Assembly: GCF_900102685.1 (NCBI RefSeq)
Contig: NZ_FMZA01000012.1
Location: 39,846-103,845 of the forward strand
Reading direction: 5' to 3'
Length of the DNA: 64,000 nt
Source of the DNA: Melghirimyces thermohalophilus
GTDB taxonomy: Bacteria > Bacillota > Bacilli > Thermoactinomycetales > DSM-45169
In this document: in pieces, positions 1-7,858 of the stretch
Layout of the letters: every line of letters begins with the position of its first letter
How positions within the stretch are numbered: the stretch's first letter is position 1
Translations under genes and position numbers: made by a program
The notes under the pieces: generated by a model
The model's database searches: none
What the model saw: the letters and a program-made list of their open reading frames with translations, nothing else
Told to the model about the DNA's origin: nothing

Positions 1-1
1 C

Positions 2-64
2 GAACGAAAAGAACAACAGACCCGCAACCCCGCCACCGAAGGGTTTGAAGTGCTCATTCCCTGA
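2..64 (+). CDS. 3' end of an unidentified gene
   Basis: The first 20 codons of the window are open in the second forward frame and end in TGA at 62-64. The tail reads ...NPATEGFEVLIP. The next gene follows within about 40 bases on the same strand, so the two are probably co-transcribed. Too little is present to identify the product. Confidence 0.45.
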   Translation, partial: ERKEQQTRNPATEGFEVLIP

Positions 65-102
65 AGGGGTCCAACGATTATTGCTTAGAAATGGGGATGG
101 AT

Positions 103-555
103 ATGGATATTAAGATTGCACTCTTCATCCACGTACTCAGTATTGCCAGCTGGGTAGGCGGTCTGACGGTAATGGCCGTCTGGCTGCGCAAATCGACCAA
201 GTTGCACGACCAGGGTCTCTCCATGACAGAGAGTTTCCAAAACGTACACAACCTGAACGTGCGGATGATGGTTCCCGTCGCTGTCCTCACCCTGCTGACG
301 GGTCTGTACATGCTCGTGCAGTGGGGACCGGATAAGCCGCTCTACCTCCTGATCAAAGAGCGTTTTGGCAGCTTGGTCGTCCTGCTCTATGTGATCGGGC
401 TCCCGATCTACGGAGGGCGGCTCCTCAAAAAGGGAAAAACGGAAAAAGACCCCGCTGCCTTGGCCGGGACCGTCAAACGCTACGCCAATCTGTTGAACAT
501 CACCCTGCTTCTGCTGGTGTTCATCATTTTGGTGGTTACCCTGAAATTTCAATAA
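103..555 (+). CDS. Small integral membrane protein, CopD/DUF2269-like
   Basis: A protein of about 150 residues with four hydrophobic segments. The first carries IHVLSIASWVGG, a pattern typical of CopD/DUF2269-type membrane proteins, where the His and Trp lie in the first helix. The last helix is very hydrophobic (LLLLVFIILVV). ATG codons occur at 91, 97 and 103; 103 is preferred because GGGG lies six bases upstream and the protein then begins MDIKIAL. A terminator follows at once. The metal link is family knowledge only, so the function remains open. Confidence 0.7.
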   Translation: MDIKIALFIHVLSIASWVGGLTVMAVWLRKSTKLHDQGLSMTESFQNVHNLNVRMMVPVAVLTLLTGLYMLVQWGPDKPLYLLIKERFGSLVVLLYVIGLPIYGGRLLKKGKTEKDPAALAGTVKRYANLLNITLLLLVFIILVVTLKFQ

Positions 556-568
556 CCACCGCTTTCTT

Positions 569-594
569 CCGCCGTTCACGGCGGGTTTTTTTTT
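569..594 (+). terminator. Rho-independent terminator
   Basis: Inverted repeat CCGCCGT/ACGGCGG (569-575 and 578-584) followed by nine T residues. It ends the first transcription unit. Confidence 0.85.
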
Positions 595-695
595 GACATC
601 ATCGGTAAAGGTGGGCTTATCTCCGCTCCAACCTGGATAAATCACCCTTTATCTGTAAAATATAGAAACCGCATTCTATGTTTTGGGAGTGTGAG

Positions 696-1790
696 ATGAT
701 GCAAACATTTTCCTTTGTGGGGGAAGGACTCCACAACCCCAAACTTCAATCCTTTGCCCAAGGTTTGCGAGAAGAGATGGAAGCCCACGATTATCAGTGG
801 GACGGGGAGGCTTCACCGGATGTCCAGTTGGTGTTCAATTTTGTCAACCCTGACTCCCCCCGCCACTTCCGCCGGAGCGGCAAGGGGACCTTTGTGGTGA
901 CGGTGATGGAGAGTCCTCAGCCGAAGACTCAACACTTGCTACATACGGCGTATCCGGTTCTGATCCGCTCTTTGGGAAACCTGCTGATTCACCTGGATAC
1001 CTCCGATGACCGATTGCAGGCCCATTTTATCACCCTGGAACAAGGATGTTATCCGATCCGGGAAAGCTTTGGGGATCCGGATTACTTCCGCAATATTTTT
1101 CAGCGCCTGCAACCCCTCGCTACTTCACAGCTGGTGATCGATAACACCTTTTATCCCGACTTGCCGGAGTCTCTGTGGGAGGGGGACGAGGTGACAAGAC
1201 ACATCCATCAGGCGGGCAAAAAACTGGATGAATGGAACCTCCTACCGACCCCCTTCCCCATCGAAGAGGTGCTTCCCGCTAAAGCTTACCGACATATCCA
1301 ACGGCTGTACGGCATCGGCGGGCTCAGCTACGGAAACCTGAGTGCTCGTCGAGAGGGAAACCAGTTTTGGATGAGTGCCCGGGGAGTCAACAAAGGCAAC
1401 CTTCACGAAATCGGAAGGGATATCCTTTTGATCAAAGGATTTGATGAGGATCAGCCGGCCATGGAAGTGAGTGTCCCTCCCAAAATCGAACCCAAGCGGG
1501 CTTCAGTGGATGCGATCGAACATTGGATGATCTACTCCGAGCATCCAGAAGTGGGGGCGATCATCCATATCCATGCCTGGATGGAGGGAATTCCGTCGAC
1601 GGAGATCAATTATCCCTGCGGTACTGTCCAATTGGCGGAGGCGGTGGCCGACCAGATCCGAAAAGCGGAAGATCCCGCCAAGGCTGTCGTCGGCTTGAAA
1701 AATCACGGCCTCACGGTCACCGGCCGAGATCTCGATGATATTTTTCAACGGATTGAAGGGCGGATTCTGCCACAGGTTCCGATGGAATGA
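696..1790 (+). CDS. Class II aldolase/adducin family protein
   Basis: About 364 residues. The C-terminal half is a class II aldolase/adducin fold: YGIGGLSYGNLSAR matches the phosphate-binding loop, IIHIHAW gives a metal-binding His pair, and LKNHGLTV is the conserved third-His region. The N-terminal ~180 residues are not recognised, so this is a two-domain protein longer than a simple fuculose aldolase (~215 aa). The start at 696 has GGGAG six bases upstream; an ATG at 678 lacks a site. It lies 14 bases ahead of a short-chain dehydrogenase, suggesting an operon. The substrate cannot be read from the sequence. Confidence 0.75.
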   Translation: MMQTFSFVGEGLHNPKLQSFAQGLREEMEAHDYQWDGEASPDVQLVFNFVNPDSPRHFRRSGKGTFVVTVMESPQPKTQHLLHTAYPVLIRSLGNLLIHLDTSDDRLQAHFITLEQGCYPIRESFGDPDYFRNIFQRLQPLATSQLVIDNTFYPDLPESLWEGDEVTRHIHQAGKKLDEWNLLPTPFPIEEVLPAKAYRHIQRLYGIGGLSYGNLSARREGNQFWMSARGVNKGNLHEIGRDILLIKGFDEDQPAMEVSVPPKIEPKRASVDAIEHWMIYSEHPEVGAIIHIHAWMEGIPSTEINYPCGTVQLAEAVADQIRKAEDPAKAVVGLKNHGLTVTGRDLDDIFQRIEGRILPQVPME

Positions 1791-1804
1791 GAGGAGGGGA
1801 GTAG

Positions 1805-2587
1805 ATGTCTCGAGTGGTCCTGATTACCGGCGGTTCCAGCGGCATCGGAAAAGAAATCGCCCGGCAACTGACGATGAGAGGCGATATCCCCCTGTTGCTG
1901 GGGCGAAATAAGGCGAACCTGAAGAGAGTACAGGAAGAGTTGAAGCGGGGGGATTTCTTTGTCTGTGATGTTACCAAACAGGGGGAAGTCGAGGCTGTCG
2001 TCTCAAAGGTGATCAAAAGATACGGTTCCGTAGATGTGTTGATCAATAACGCGGGCTACGGACGCTTCGGCGGAGCGCTCGACTTTTCTCCTGACGAATA
2101 CCGGGCCATGATGGAAACCAACTACCTGGGGGCGGTCCAGATGACCTTAGCCATGCTCCCCCACTGGCTGCAACAGGGCGGAGGAAAGGTGGTCAATATC
2201 GCCTCCATCGCCGGGCTGTCCGGCACGCCCAATCTGGCCGCCTATGCCGCCTCCAAATTCGCCTTGATCGGCTTTTCAGAATCGCTCCATCTGGAGTACG
2301 CCCCGTTGATTCAGGTTGGGGTCTTGTGTCCGGGACCTGTCAAAACTCCCTTTTTCCGCGGCGAAGACCCGGGCCAACTGTTTCCCCCTGCGTTGTCCCG
2401 GAAGCTGCTCGATACCCGTGTTGTCGCCCGCCACGCCCTGCGCTTGATCGAACATCCACGGATGAAAGTGATTCCCGCAAGCTTACGTTGGGCGATACGT
2501 GTTCGCAGCTGGTTTCCGGGATTGTATCACCACATGACTCACAGGTTATACAGCCGGTGGCAACAAAATCACAAGCTCGAGGTGTGA
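1805..2587 (+). CDS. SDR family NAD(P)-dependent oxidoreductase
   Basis: A 260-residue classical short-chain dehydrogenase. The cofactor loop TGGSSGIG sits near residue 8, NNAG near 80, the catalytic Ser in NIASIAG near 135, and YAASK near 152, so the Asn-Ser-Tyr-Lys set is complete. The C-terminus is basic (RLYSRWQQNHKLEV), as in the DltE/YqjQ-like subgroup. ATG at 1805 follows GAGGGGAG. The stop codon is two bases before the next ATG, so it is probably translationally coupled to the lipid kinase gene. The substrate is unknown; co-transcription with a lipid kinase may hint at lipid metabolism. Confidence 0.9.
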   Translation: MSRVVLITGGSSGIGKEIARQLTMRGDIPLLLGRNKANLKRVQEELKRGDFFVCDVTKQGEVEAVVSKVIKRYGSVDVLINNAGYGRFGGALDFSPDEYRAMMETNYLGAVQMTLAMLPHWLQQGGGKVVNIASIAGLSGTPNLAAYAASKFALIGFSESLHLEYAPLIQVGVLCPGPVKTPFFRGEDPGQLFPPALSRKLLDTRVVARHALRLIEHPRMKVIPASLRWAIRVRSWFPGLYHHMTHRLYSRWQQNHKLEV

Positions 2588-2589
2588 GC

Positions 2590-3462
2590 ATGTACGTCTT
2601 AATCGTCAACCCAACCTCCGGAAACGGGCGCGGCCAGCGAGCAGGGACCCGAGTGGAACGCTTGCTGTCCCGAATGGGATTCCCCTACCAGGTACAGATC
2701 ACCCAATCTCCCGGTCACGCAACGGACATCGCCCGCAGCATGCTTCAGGAGAAGGAACTGCAGGCGGTAATTGCCATCGGAGGAGATGGTACCGTCCATG
2801 AGGTGGGCAATGCCCTGGCCGGAACGAAGATCCCCATGGGGTATGTCCCAGCGGGCTCAGGCAATGATTTTGCCCTGGCCCACGGAATTCCCACCCGACC
2901 GGAAGCCGCCGTAAACCGCATCCTGAAGGGAGAAGTGCGTCGGATCGATACCGGACGGATCGGAGGTCGCACCTTTGTCGGCTTCGCCGGAATGGGATTT
3001 GACGGTCAGGTGGCGGATCGGGTGAATCGGTCCGCCTTTCACCGCCGACTGGGCCGATTGGCTTACCCCCTCGGTTTTTTGCAAACCTTATGGAATTACC
3101 GACCGACCCGCCTGCAATTAACGGTGGATGGCAAGCGCCATGATATGGACGGCGTATGGATCGTCGCTGTCTGCAATCAGCCCAATTACGGCGGAGGGAT
3201 GAAGATGTGTCCTACCGCCAGTTGTCATGACGGGCAGCTTGATTTATGCTGCGTACACGACCTAGGACACCGTCAATTAATAAGGCTCTTCCCCCGCGTA
3301 TATAAAGGCCGGCACATCGATCACCCCTCCATCCAACTTCATCGTGGCTCCCGGATCACTCTGGAATCCGACCCTCCCCTCCTGGTCCATGCCGACGGGG
3401 AAGTGATCGGCAAAACCCCTCTCACCATCTCCGTCTTCCCGCAATCCCTGTCTATCTTGTGA
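2590..3462 (+). CDS. Diacylglycerol/lipid kinase, YegS/BmrU family
   Basis: A 290-residue lipid kinase. NPTSGNGRG at the N-terminus, GGDGTVHEV near residue 60 and PAGSGNDFA near 85 are the nucleotide-binding and catalytic loops of the DAGK/sphingosine-kinase fold. The C-terminal DGE in LVHADGEVIG is the usual second-domain motif. The family phosphorylates diacylglycerol or related lipids with ATP at the membrane. The reading frame is open further upstream, but ATG 2590 is chosen because MYVLIVNPTSG is the normal start and GGTGTGAG lies just before it, overlapping the previous gene's end. Confidence 0.9.
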   Translation: MYVLIVNPTSGNGRGQRAGTRVERLLSRMGFPYQVQITQSPGHATDIARSMLQEKELQAVIAIGGDGTVHEVGNALAGTKIPMGYVPAGSGNDFALAHGIPTRPEAAVNRILKGEVRRIDTGRIGGRTFVGFAGMGFDGQVADRVNRSAFHRRLGRLAYPLGFLQTLWNYRPTRLQLTVDGKRHDMDGVWIVAVCNQPNYGGGMKMCPTASCHDGQLDLCCVHDLGHRQLIRLFPRVYKGRHIDHPSIQLHRGSRITLESDPPLLVHADGEVIGKTPLTISVFPQSLSIL

Positions 3463-3517
3463 AGGGTCGTCACGATAGAACCCTTCGAAATGGCAGCGGA
3501 AACCTCCGTGCTTCCCC

Positions 3518-3649
3518 CTATTTTTTCGGTCCATTTTTATCAACGCGGGCAATGATTTGTTGAAGAAAATTGTGAATCCCCTTTTTTACTTCCTTCGGTA
3601 AAATGAGATCCTCTTTATGGCAGCGGTCATCCTCCCGGTTTTCTGTCAC
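3518..3649 (-). CDS. Small hypothetical protein with a GTG start (43 aa)
   Basis: On the minus strand, AAGGAGGATCA is followed by GTG at 3649 and 43 open codons to TAG at 3518. The product begins MTENREDDRC and ends IIARVDKNGPKK. It is charged with one amphipathic stretch (IHNFLQQIIARV). The textbook ribosome binding site is the main evidence. I do not recognise the family. Its tail lies about 55 bases past the convergent lipid kinase stop. Confidence 0.45.
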   Translation of the reverse strand: MTENREDDRCHKEDLILPKEVKKGIHNFLQQIIARVDKNGPKK

Positions 3650-3850
3650 ACTGATCCTCCTTTACTTAAAAAGCAGGCTGACATGGGAACAGACAGCCCG
3701 CAATATGACATACCATCGTTTCATGTCAGTCAAATCTAGGTTATCACTGAGTAATCCGATGTAGCTAGACGTTCGACGAATAGCCGCTCCTTGTGCGAAG
3801 GAAAGGTCTGTCCGAAAGAGCGACTTTGCACCCGAGGGCAAGACCCTGCC

Positions 3851-3930
3851 CGTAGCGAGACCAGGAAACGGAGTAACCCTGGCAAGACTTGTGCCCGATG
3901 GGTGTATTGCGAGACCAAAAACGGAGTACT
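3851..3930. repeat. Degenerate copy of the 52-bp repeat found at 43.4 kb
   Basis: TAGCGAGACCAGGAAACGGAG...CTGGCAAGACTTGTGCCC is followed by a partial second unit TGCGAGACCAAAAACGGAGT. It matches, with scattered changes, the three exact units at 43371-43524. A still more diverged stretch (GACTTTGCACCCGAGGGC) precedes it. Reading frames across the repeat look like proteins but appear to be by-products. Confidence 0.7.
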
Positions 3931-3944
3931 TAAGGCTCACCTTT

Positions 3945-3982
3945 TTCTTTAAAACAAAAGGCGATCCCCACTGGGGACCGCC
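3945..3982 (-). terminator. Terminator of the P-type ATPase gene
   Basis: Minus-strand hairpin GGCGGTCCCC-AGT-GGGGATCGCC (3960-3982) followed by TTTTGTTTT. It lies ten bases past the ATPase stop codon. Confidence 0.8.
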
Positions 3983-3992
3983 TGTTATGATC

Positions 3993-5942
3993 TTATCGCA
4001 ACATCCGCAGTCCATTTAAAATGACCAGCAAGGTGCTGCCCTCATGGCCTACCACTCCAAGAGGCAGGGAGATCCCCTGGATAAAGTTGGCCGCGATCAG
4101 ACAACCGATCACTGCCAGCGCAAAGACAAGGTTCTGCCGGGTAATCGACCAGGTGCGCTTACCGAGGGCGATTGCCTGCGGCACTTTGTGAAGGTCATCA
4201 TTCATCAACACCACCCCGGCTGTCTCCAGAGCGACATCGCTGCCCGCCGCCCCCATAGCGATCCCGACGGAAGCTCCTGCCAACGCCGGGGCGTCATTCA
4301 CCCCGTCTCCAACCATCGCTGTCGGGCCGATCTCCCGTTCTAGCTCCTTGAGGGCTGTCATCTTGTCCTCGGGAAGGAGTCCATAGCGAACCTGATCGAT
4401 CCCCGCCTGCCGGGCGATCGCCTCTGCTGTTTCCCGCTGGTCTCCCGTCAGCATCACCACACGGAGACCCAGTTGCTGCAAGCGTTGGATCGCCGCCTGG
4501 GCTTCCGGACGGATGGTATCCTTCAGCGCGATCAGCCCCACCGGGCCAGTGTCATCCGCCAAACAGACCACCGTCTTCCCGTCACTCTCCAGAGATACCA
4601 ACCGGGAGCGGTCGGCATCCTCCGCAAGGATCCAGTCCGGCTTCCCAATACGCCATCTGGTCCCGTTCCACTCCGCTTCCACTCCCCGCCCTGTTTGGGA
4701 ATCGAATCGTTCAGGACGATCCACGGTCATTCCTCGTTTCTTCGCTTCCCGCAGGATCGCCTGGGCGATGGGGTGTTCCGACAGCGACTCTAAAACAGCG
4801 GCCGCTTTCAACACCTCGTCTTCATCCCGATCCCCCAAAGGCACCACATCGGTCACCGCCGGTTCTCCACAGGTCAGTGTACCGGTCTTATCAAAGGCGA
4901 CCGCTTTAATTCCTGAAAAGCTTTGAACATGAGCCCCGCCTTTAAACAGAATTCCTTTGCGGGCGCCGTTGGACATGGCGGCCAGCACCGCCGGCATAAT
5001 CGAAGCGACGACGGCACAGGGAGAAGCCACCACCATAAACACCATCGCCTGATACAAGGTATCCCCCCAGCTCCAAGAAAAGAGGAGGGGCGGAAGTACC
5101 AGCAAAAGTCCAGTTACCGCCAACACCGCTTTGACGTAAACCCCTTCAAATCGCTCGATCTTGCGCTGGGAAGGGGGTTCCTGCTCCTCCGCTTCACGGA
5201 CCAGCTGGAGGATACGGGAGAAGGTGCTTTCCTCAATCGGCCGATCCACTCGGAGGGTCAGCGAACCGGTTCCGTTGAGGGTTCCAGCAAAAACTTCACT
5301 GCCCTCCTCTTTTTCCACCGGCACGGATTCCCCTGTGATCGTCGCCTGGTTGACTTCCGACAGGCCCTCGGTCACCGTTCCATCCACGGGAATCTGTTCC
5401 CCCGGTTTGACCAGCACCATATCTCCCGGTCTCAGCTGATCGATGGAAATCTCCCGCTCCTCTCCCTGAACAACGATACGGGCGGTCTCCGGTTTCAGGG
5501 ACATCAAAGCCGACAAATCCCGGCGACTTTTCTGTTCCGAATAAGCCTCCAGCGCTCCGCTCAGGGCAAAGATAAAGATCAAAAGCGCCCCTTCCATCCA
5601 GTAGCCGATACTGGCTGCTCCGGCGGCAGCCAACAGCATCAACAGATTGACATCCAATTTTCGTTCGTGGATCCAGGCTAAGATCCCTTCCCGTCCTTTG
5701 GCAAATCCACCAACAACATAAGCCGCGAGATAGAGAGCTTCGTCGGGGATCAAGTGGCCGGAACCCAACCAAGCCAACAGGATCAGCAGACCGCTGATCC
5801 CTGCCGCCACTGCTTCACCATGGACGCGGACAAAGCTGAACCAGCGGTTTTTCTCTCTATCGCCTTTGTTTGAGCGGGATGCGTCCGCAGCGGATGTGCG
5901 CATCGCCGGTTCCACTCTCGTCATTCCTGTTTGATCGATCAT
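3993..5942 (-). CDS. pfeT: P1B-4-type metal-exporting ATPase (PfeT/ZosA/CoaT-like)
   Basis: A 649-residue heavy-metal P-type ATPase. Motifs run in order: TGES near 203, the membrane metal site ASPCAVV near 306-312, DKTGT phosphorylation site near 351, and GDGVNDAPA near 555. There is no N-terminal CxxC metal-binding domain, and the membrane site is SPC instead of CPC. Both features mark the P1B-4 group, whose Bacillus member exports Fe(II) under PerR control. Start ATG 5942 follows AAAGGCGGTG at eight bases; a TTG at 5966 is in frame. The promoter carries a consensus PerR box. The metal (Fe, Co or Zn) is inferred. Confidence 0.85.
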   Translation of the reverse strand: MIDQTGMTRVEPAMRTSAADASRSNKGDREKNRWFSFVRVHGEAVAAGISGLLILLAWLGSGHLIPDEALYLAAYVVGGFAKGREGILAWIHERKLDVNLLMLLAAAGAASIGYWMEGALLIFIFALSGALEAYSEQKSRRDLSALMSLKPETARIVVQGEEREISIDQLRPGDMVLVKPGEQIPVDGTVTEGLSEVNQATITGESVPVEKEEGSEVFAGTLNGTGSLTLRVDRPIEESTFSRILQLVREAEEQEPPSQRKIERFEGVYVKAVLAVTGLLLVLPPLLFSWSWGDTLYQAMVFMVVASPCAVVASIMPAVLAAMSNGARKGILFKGGAHVQSFSGIKAVAFDKTGTLTCGEPAVTDVVPLGDRDEDEVLKAAAVLESLSEHPIAQAILREAKKRGMTVDRPERFDSQTGRGVEAEWNGTRWRIGKPDWILAEDADRSRLVSLESDGKTVVCLADDTGPVGLIALKDTIRPEAQAAIQRLQQLGLRVVMLTGDQRETAEAIARQAGIDQVRYGLLPEDKMTALKELEREIGPTAMVGDGVNDAPALAGASVGIAMGAAGSDVALETAGVVLMNDDLHKVPQAIALGKRTWSITRQNLVFALAVIGCLIAANFIQGISLPLGVVGHEGSTLLVILNGLRMLR

Positions 5943-6087
5943 ATCGAATGCACCGCCTTTCGCCAATCCCGTTGAGAATAAAATTCATTGTCTAAAGCCC
6001 TATAAATGAGAGAAGCTGTCTGCCGACAGCGGCAAACAGCAGGATGGACTGATTTTTCAAGGGTCGCATTTGTCCCGGCGCTCTTAT

Positions 6088-6102
6088 TTATAATTATTAT
6101 AA
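6088..6102. promoter_or_regulatory. PerR box
   Basis: TTATAATTATTATAA matches the Bacillus PerR consensus TTATAATnATTATAA at every defined position. It covers the -10 hexamer of the minus-strand promoter of the metal ATPase, as expected for a repressor site. Confidence 0.85.
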
Positions 6103-6124
6103 TGTAAAAGTCATTATTTGTTAA
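6096..6124 (-). promoter_or_regulatory. SigA-type promoter of the metal ATPase gene
   Basis: On the minus strand, TTAACA (6119-6124), a 17-bp spacer and TATAAT (6096-6101). The -10 lies inside the PerR box. The transcript would have a leader of about 150 bases. Confidence 0.75.
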
Positions 6125-6242
6125 CCCCTTTTTTAGACTTGGATTCCTTTTTGTCAATGGGGTGAACCTAGGTGCGTTCCTTCCGGGAAAGCTTTATACT
6201 GAACATGGAATCGAGCAATGTCGTTAAATAGGGGGGACCAAC

Positions 6243-6614
6243 ATGAAGGTCTTTATCTTATTAGGAGCGATCAATATGTTTGTAAGCATCGCTCTAGGTG
6301 CTTTTGGCGCCCACGGTTTGGAAGGAAAAGTGTCGGAGAGAATGTTGTCCAACTGGCAGACCGGCGCGCAATACCACATGATCCACGCCCTGGGACTGCT
6401 GTTTGTAGGGCTGTTGGCCGGTCGCATCGGAACCAACCCCTTGGTGACCAATGGTGGTTGGCTGCTTTTAGCCGGGATCATCCTGTTTTCCGGCAGCCTA
6501 TACATCATGGCTTTGACGAATATCACCAAGCTGGGCATGATCACACCTTTCGGTGGTGTCTCCTTTTTGATCGGCTGGACACTGATCGCCACCGCCGCGG
6601 TGAAAGAACTGTGA
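6243..6614 (+). CDS. DUF423 family membrane protein (YwdK-like)
   Basis: A 123-residue protein with four predicted membrane helices. The start LLGAINMFVSIALGAFGAHGLE and the segment QYHMIHALGLL are hallmarks of DUF423. The length fits the family (~120-130 aa). ATG 6243 follows AGGGGGGAC. The gene stands alone between a divergent metal ATPase and a terminator. The family has no established biochemical role. Confidence 0.9.
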   Translation: MKVFILLGAINMFVSIALGAFGAHGLEGKVSERMLSNWQTGAQYHMIHALGLLFVGLLAGRIGTNPLVTNGGWLLLAGIILFSGSLYIMALTNITKLGMITPFGGVSFLIGWTLIATAAVKEL

Positions 6615-6619
6615 TTCAA

Positions 6620-6653
6620 ACCATCCCCGCCTTTTTGGCGCGGGTGGTTTTTT
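6620..6653 (+). terminator. Terminator after the DUF423 gene
   Basis: ACCATCCCCGCC, a short T-rich loop and GGCGCGGGTGGT form an imperfect hairpin followed by TTTTTT. Confidence 0.75.
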
Positions 6654-6764
6654 ATATGCCTCTAACGGCAAAAAGGATTCTTTCGCCATAAGATTGGGGG
6701 GGGATCTTGACACTTTAGGTATTTAAAAAAAGTGCCACCAGTTGTACAATAGGAATTGGCATAA

Positions 6765-6794
6765 TCACAAGTAAAGTGATAGGATTACTTGTGA
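6765..6794. promoter_or_regulatory. Inverted repeat ahead of the peroxiredoxin gene (candidate operator)
   Basis: TCACAAGTAA and TTACTTGTGA form a perfect 10-bp inverted repeat separated by 10 bases, ending 33 bases before the peroxiredoxin ATG. No T-run follows, so it looks like an operator or leader structure and not a terminator. Promoter-like hexamers TTGACA (6707) and TACAAT (6745) lie upstream but are not spaced as one promoter. The binding protein is unknown. Confidence 0.5.
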
Positions 6795-6827
6795 GAAGTC
6801 AAAAACACAATGAGGAGGTCCTCAACC

Positions 6828-7484
6828 ATGGAACAAGTGGAAGCGCAAACCCCCACCCTCCCTAAAATCGGGGATCCAGCACCGCAGTTCACCGCCAAAA
6901 CCACCCACGGAGAAATCAGCCTGTCCGACTTCGAAGGGCAATGGGTGGTTCTCTTTTCCCATCCGGCCGACTTCACCCCGGTCTGCTCCACGGAATTTAT
7001 GGCCTTTGCCCGGAAAAATGATGAGTTTGAAAAGCGCGACGTGAAGCTGATCGGACTGAGTGTCGACAGCCTGCCGTCCCACCTGGCCTGGGTGACCAAC
7101 ATTAAAGAGAAAATGGGTGTGGAAGTCCCGTTCCCAGTGATCGCCGACCTGAATACCGCCGTTTCCCAAAAATACGGCATGATCCATCCGGGAGCCAATG
7201 AAACGGCTACTGTCCGCACCGTGTTTGTGATCGATCCGAAACAGACGATCCGGGCAATCATCTATTATCCCCTCAATGTGGGTCGCAGCATCGACGAAAT
7301 CATCCGGCTGGTCGATGGCCTGCAAACCGCCGACAAATTCAGCGTGGCCGCACCGGCCGACTGGAAGCCCGGCGAACAAGTAGTCGAACCCGCTCCCGCC
7401 AGCGTGGAAGGAGTCAACCAACGTCTCCAAGGGGATCTCACCGGCACCGACTGGTACTTGAAAAAGAAAAACCTGGAGGGCTAA
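6828..7484 (+). CDS. Peroxiredoxin, AhpC/TSA family (Prx6-like)
   Basis: A 218-residue thiol peroxidase. The peroxidatic Cys53 sits in HPADFTPVCSTEF, the active-site loop. A conserved Arg follows in TATVRTVFVIDP. The longer C-terminal domain (LQTADKF...WKPGEQVV...GTDWYLKKK) is typical of the Prx6 subgroup, in which one Cys does the catalysis. It reduces hydrogen peroxide and organic peroxides in the cytoplasm. ATG 6828 is chosen because GAGGAGG lies nine bases upstream. It is monocistronic, with a terminator behind it. Its neighbour to the left is a PerR-box metal exporter. Confidence 0.93.
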   Translation: MEQVEAQTPTLPKIGDPAPQFTAKTTHGEISLSDFEGQWVVLFSHPADFTPVCSTEFMAFARKNDEFEKRDVKLIGLSVDSLPSHLAWVTNIKEKMGVEVPFPVIADLNTAVSQKYGMIHPGANETATVRTVFVIDPKQTIRAIIYYPLNVGRSIDEIIRLVDGLQTADKFSVAAPADWKPGEQVVEPAPASVEGVNQRLQGDLTGTDWYLKKKNLEG

Positions 7485-7502
7485 CTCCCTTCCGAGCCAC
7501 AA

Positions 7503-7526
7503 CCCCGCTGGATTGGCGGGGGTTTT
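7503..7526 (+). terminator. Terminator after the peroxiredoxin gene
   Basis: CCCCGC-TGGATTG-GCGGGG hairpin followed by GTTTTTT. Confidence 0.8.
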
Positions 7527-7638
7527 TTATAATCCAACGAGCGGCCCTGTACAGGAGATAGAAACAGAAGATCACTCCACCGCTCACGTACAACATCATG
7601 GAAGGTAGTCGAACGGCAAGCAGGCCGAATGGGGGCGC

Positions 7639-7667
7639 TTGACAAAGTTATACGGGTTCGGTATAAT
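7639..7667 (+). promoter_or_regulatory. SigA promoter of the erm leader/erm unit
   Basis: Perfect TTGACA (7639-7644), 17-bp spacer and perfect TATAAT (7662-7667). Such a strong promoter is expected when expression is controlled downstream by attenuation. Confidence 0.9.
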
Positions 7668-7700
7668 AATTCGGAGCTTATCTGAAAGGAAGCCCATGCA

Positions 7701-7760
7701 ATGCATTTCTTTATGGCGATGCAATTCAACGGCGGCATCTTTTTCATTCGTTTGCGGTAA
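7701..7760 (+). CDS. Erm leader peptide
   Basis: A 19-codon open frame, MHFFMAMQFNGGIFFIRLR, preceded by GAAAGGA. It contains IFFI, resembling the IFVI stall motif of ErmCL, and RLR, the stall motif of ErmDL. Its last codons are complementary to the region just upstream of the erm ribosome binding site. The inferred role is macrolide-dependent ribosome stalling that opens the downstream structure. Confidence 0.8.
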   Translation: MHFFMAMQFNGGIFFIRLR

Positions 7761-7764
7761 CAAG

Positions 7765-7825
7765 AGGCGCAGAACAAAGAGGCTTGGTCGCTCTTCGACC
7801 ACGCTTATTTGTGCTGCGCCTTTTT
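7765..7825 (+). promoter_or_regulatory. Attenuator hairpin between leader peptide and erm
   Basis: AGGCGCAG/CTGCGCCT (7765-7772 with 7814-7821) extends through ACAAA/TTTGT and encloses a second perfect hairpin, GGTCG-CTCTT-CGACC (7786-7800). Five T residues end it, so it can act as an intrinsic terminator, as reported for ermK. Separately, TTTCATTCGTT (7742-7752, inside the leader codons) is exactly complementary to AACGAATGAAA (7834-7844), which touches the erm ribosome binding site. Confidence 0.8.
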
Positions 7826-7858
7826 CGTTCCATAACGAATGAAAGAGGTGCTTTTTTG

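Noticed and set aside
2326..2589. N-terminal extension of the lipid kinase frame
   Set aside because: It overlaps the end of the SDR gene, and the family start MYVLIVNPTSG with its own ribosome binding site is at 2590.
4923..5681. Plus-strand open frame of 252 codons
   Set aside because: Antisense to the metal ATPase; composition is typical of a shadow frame.
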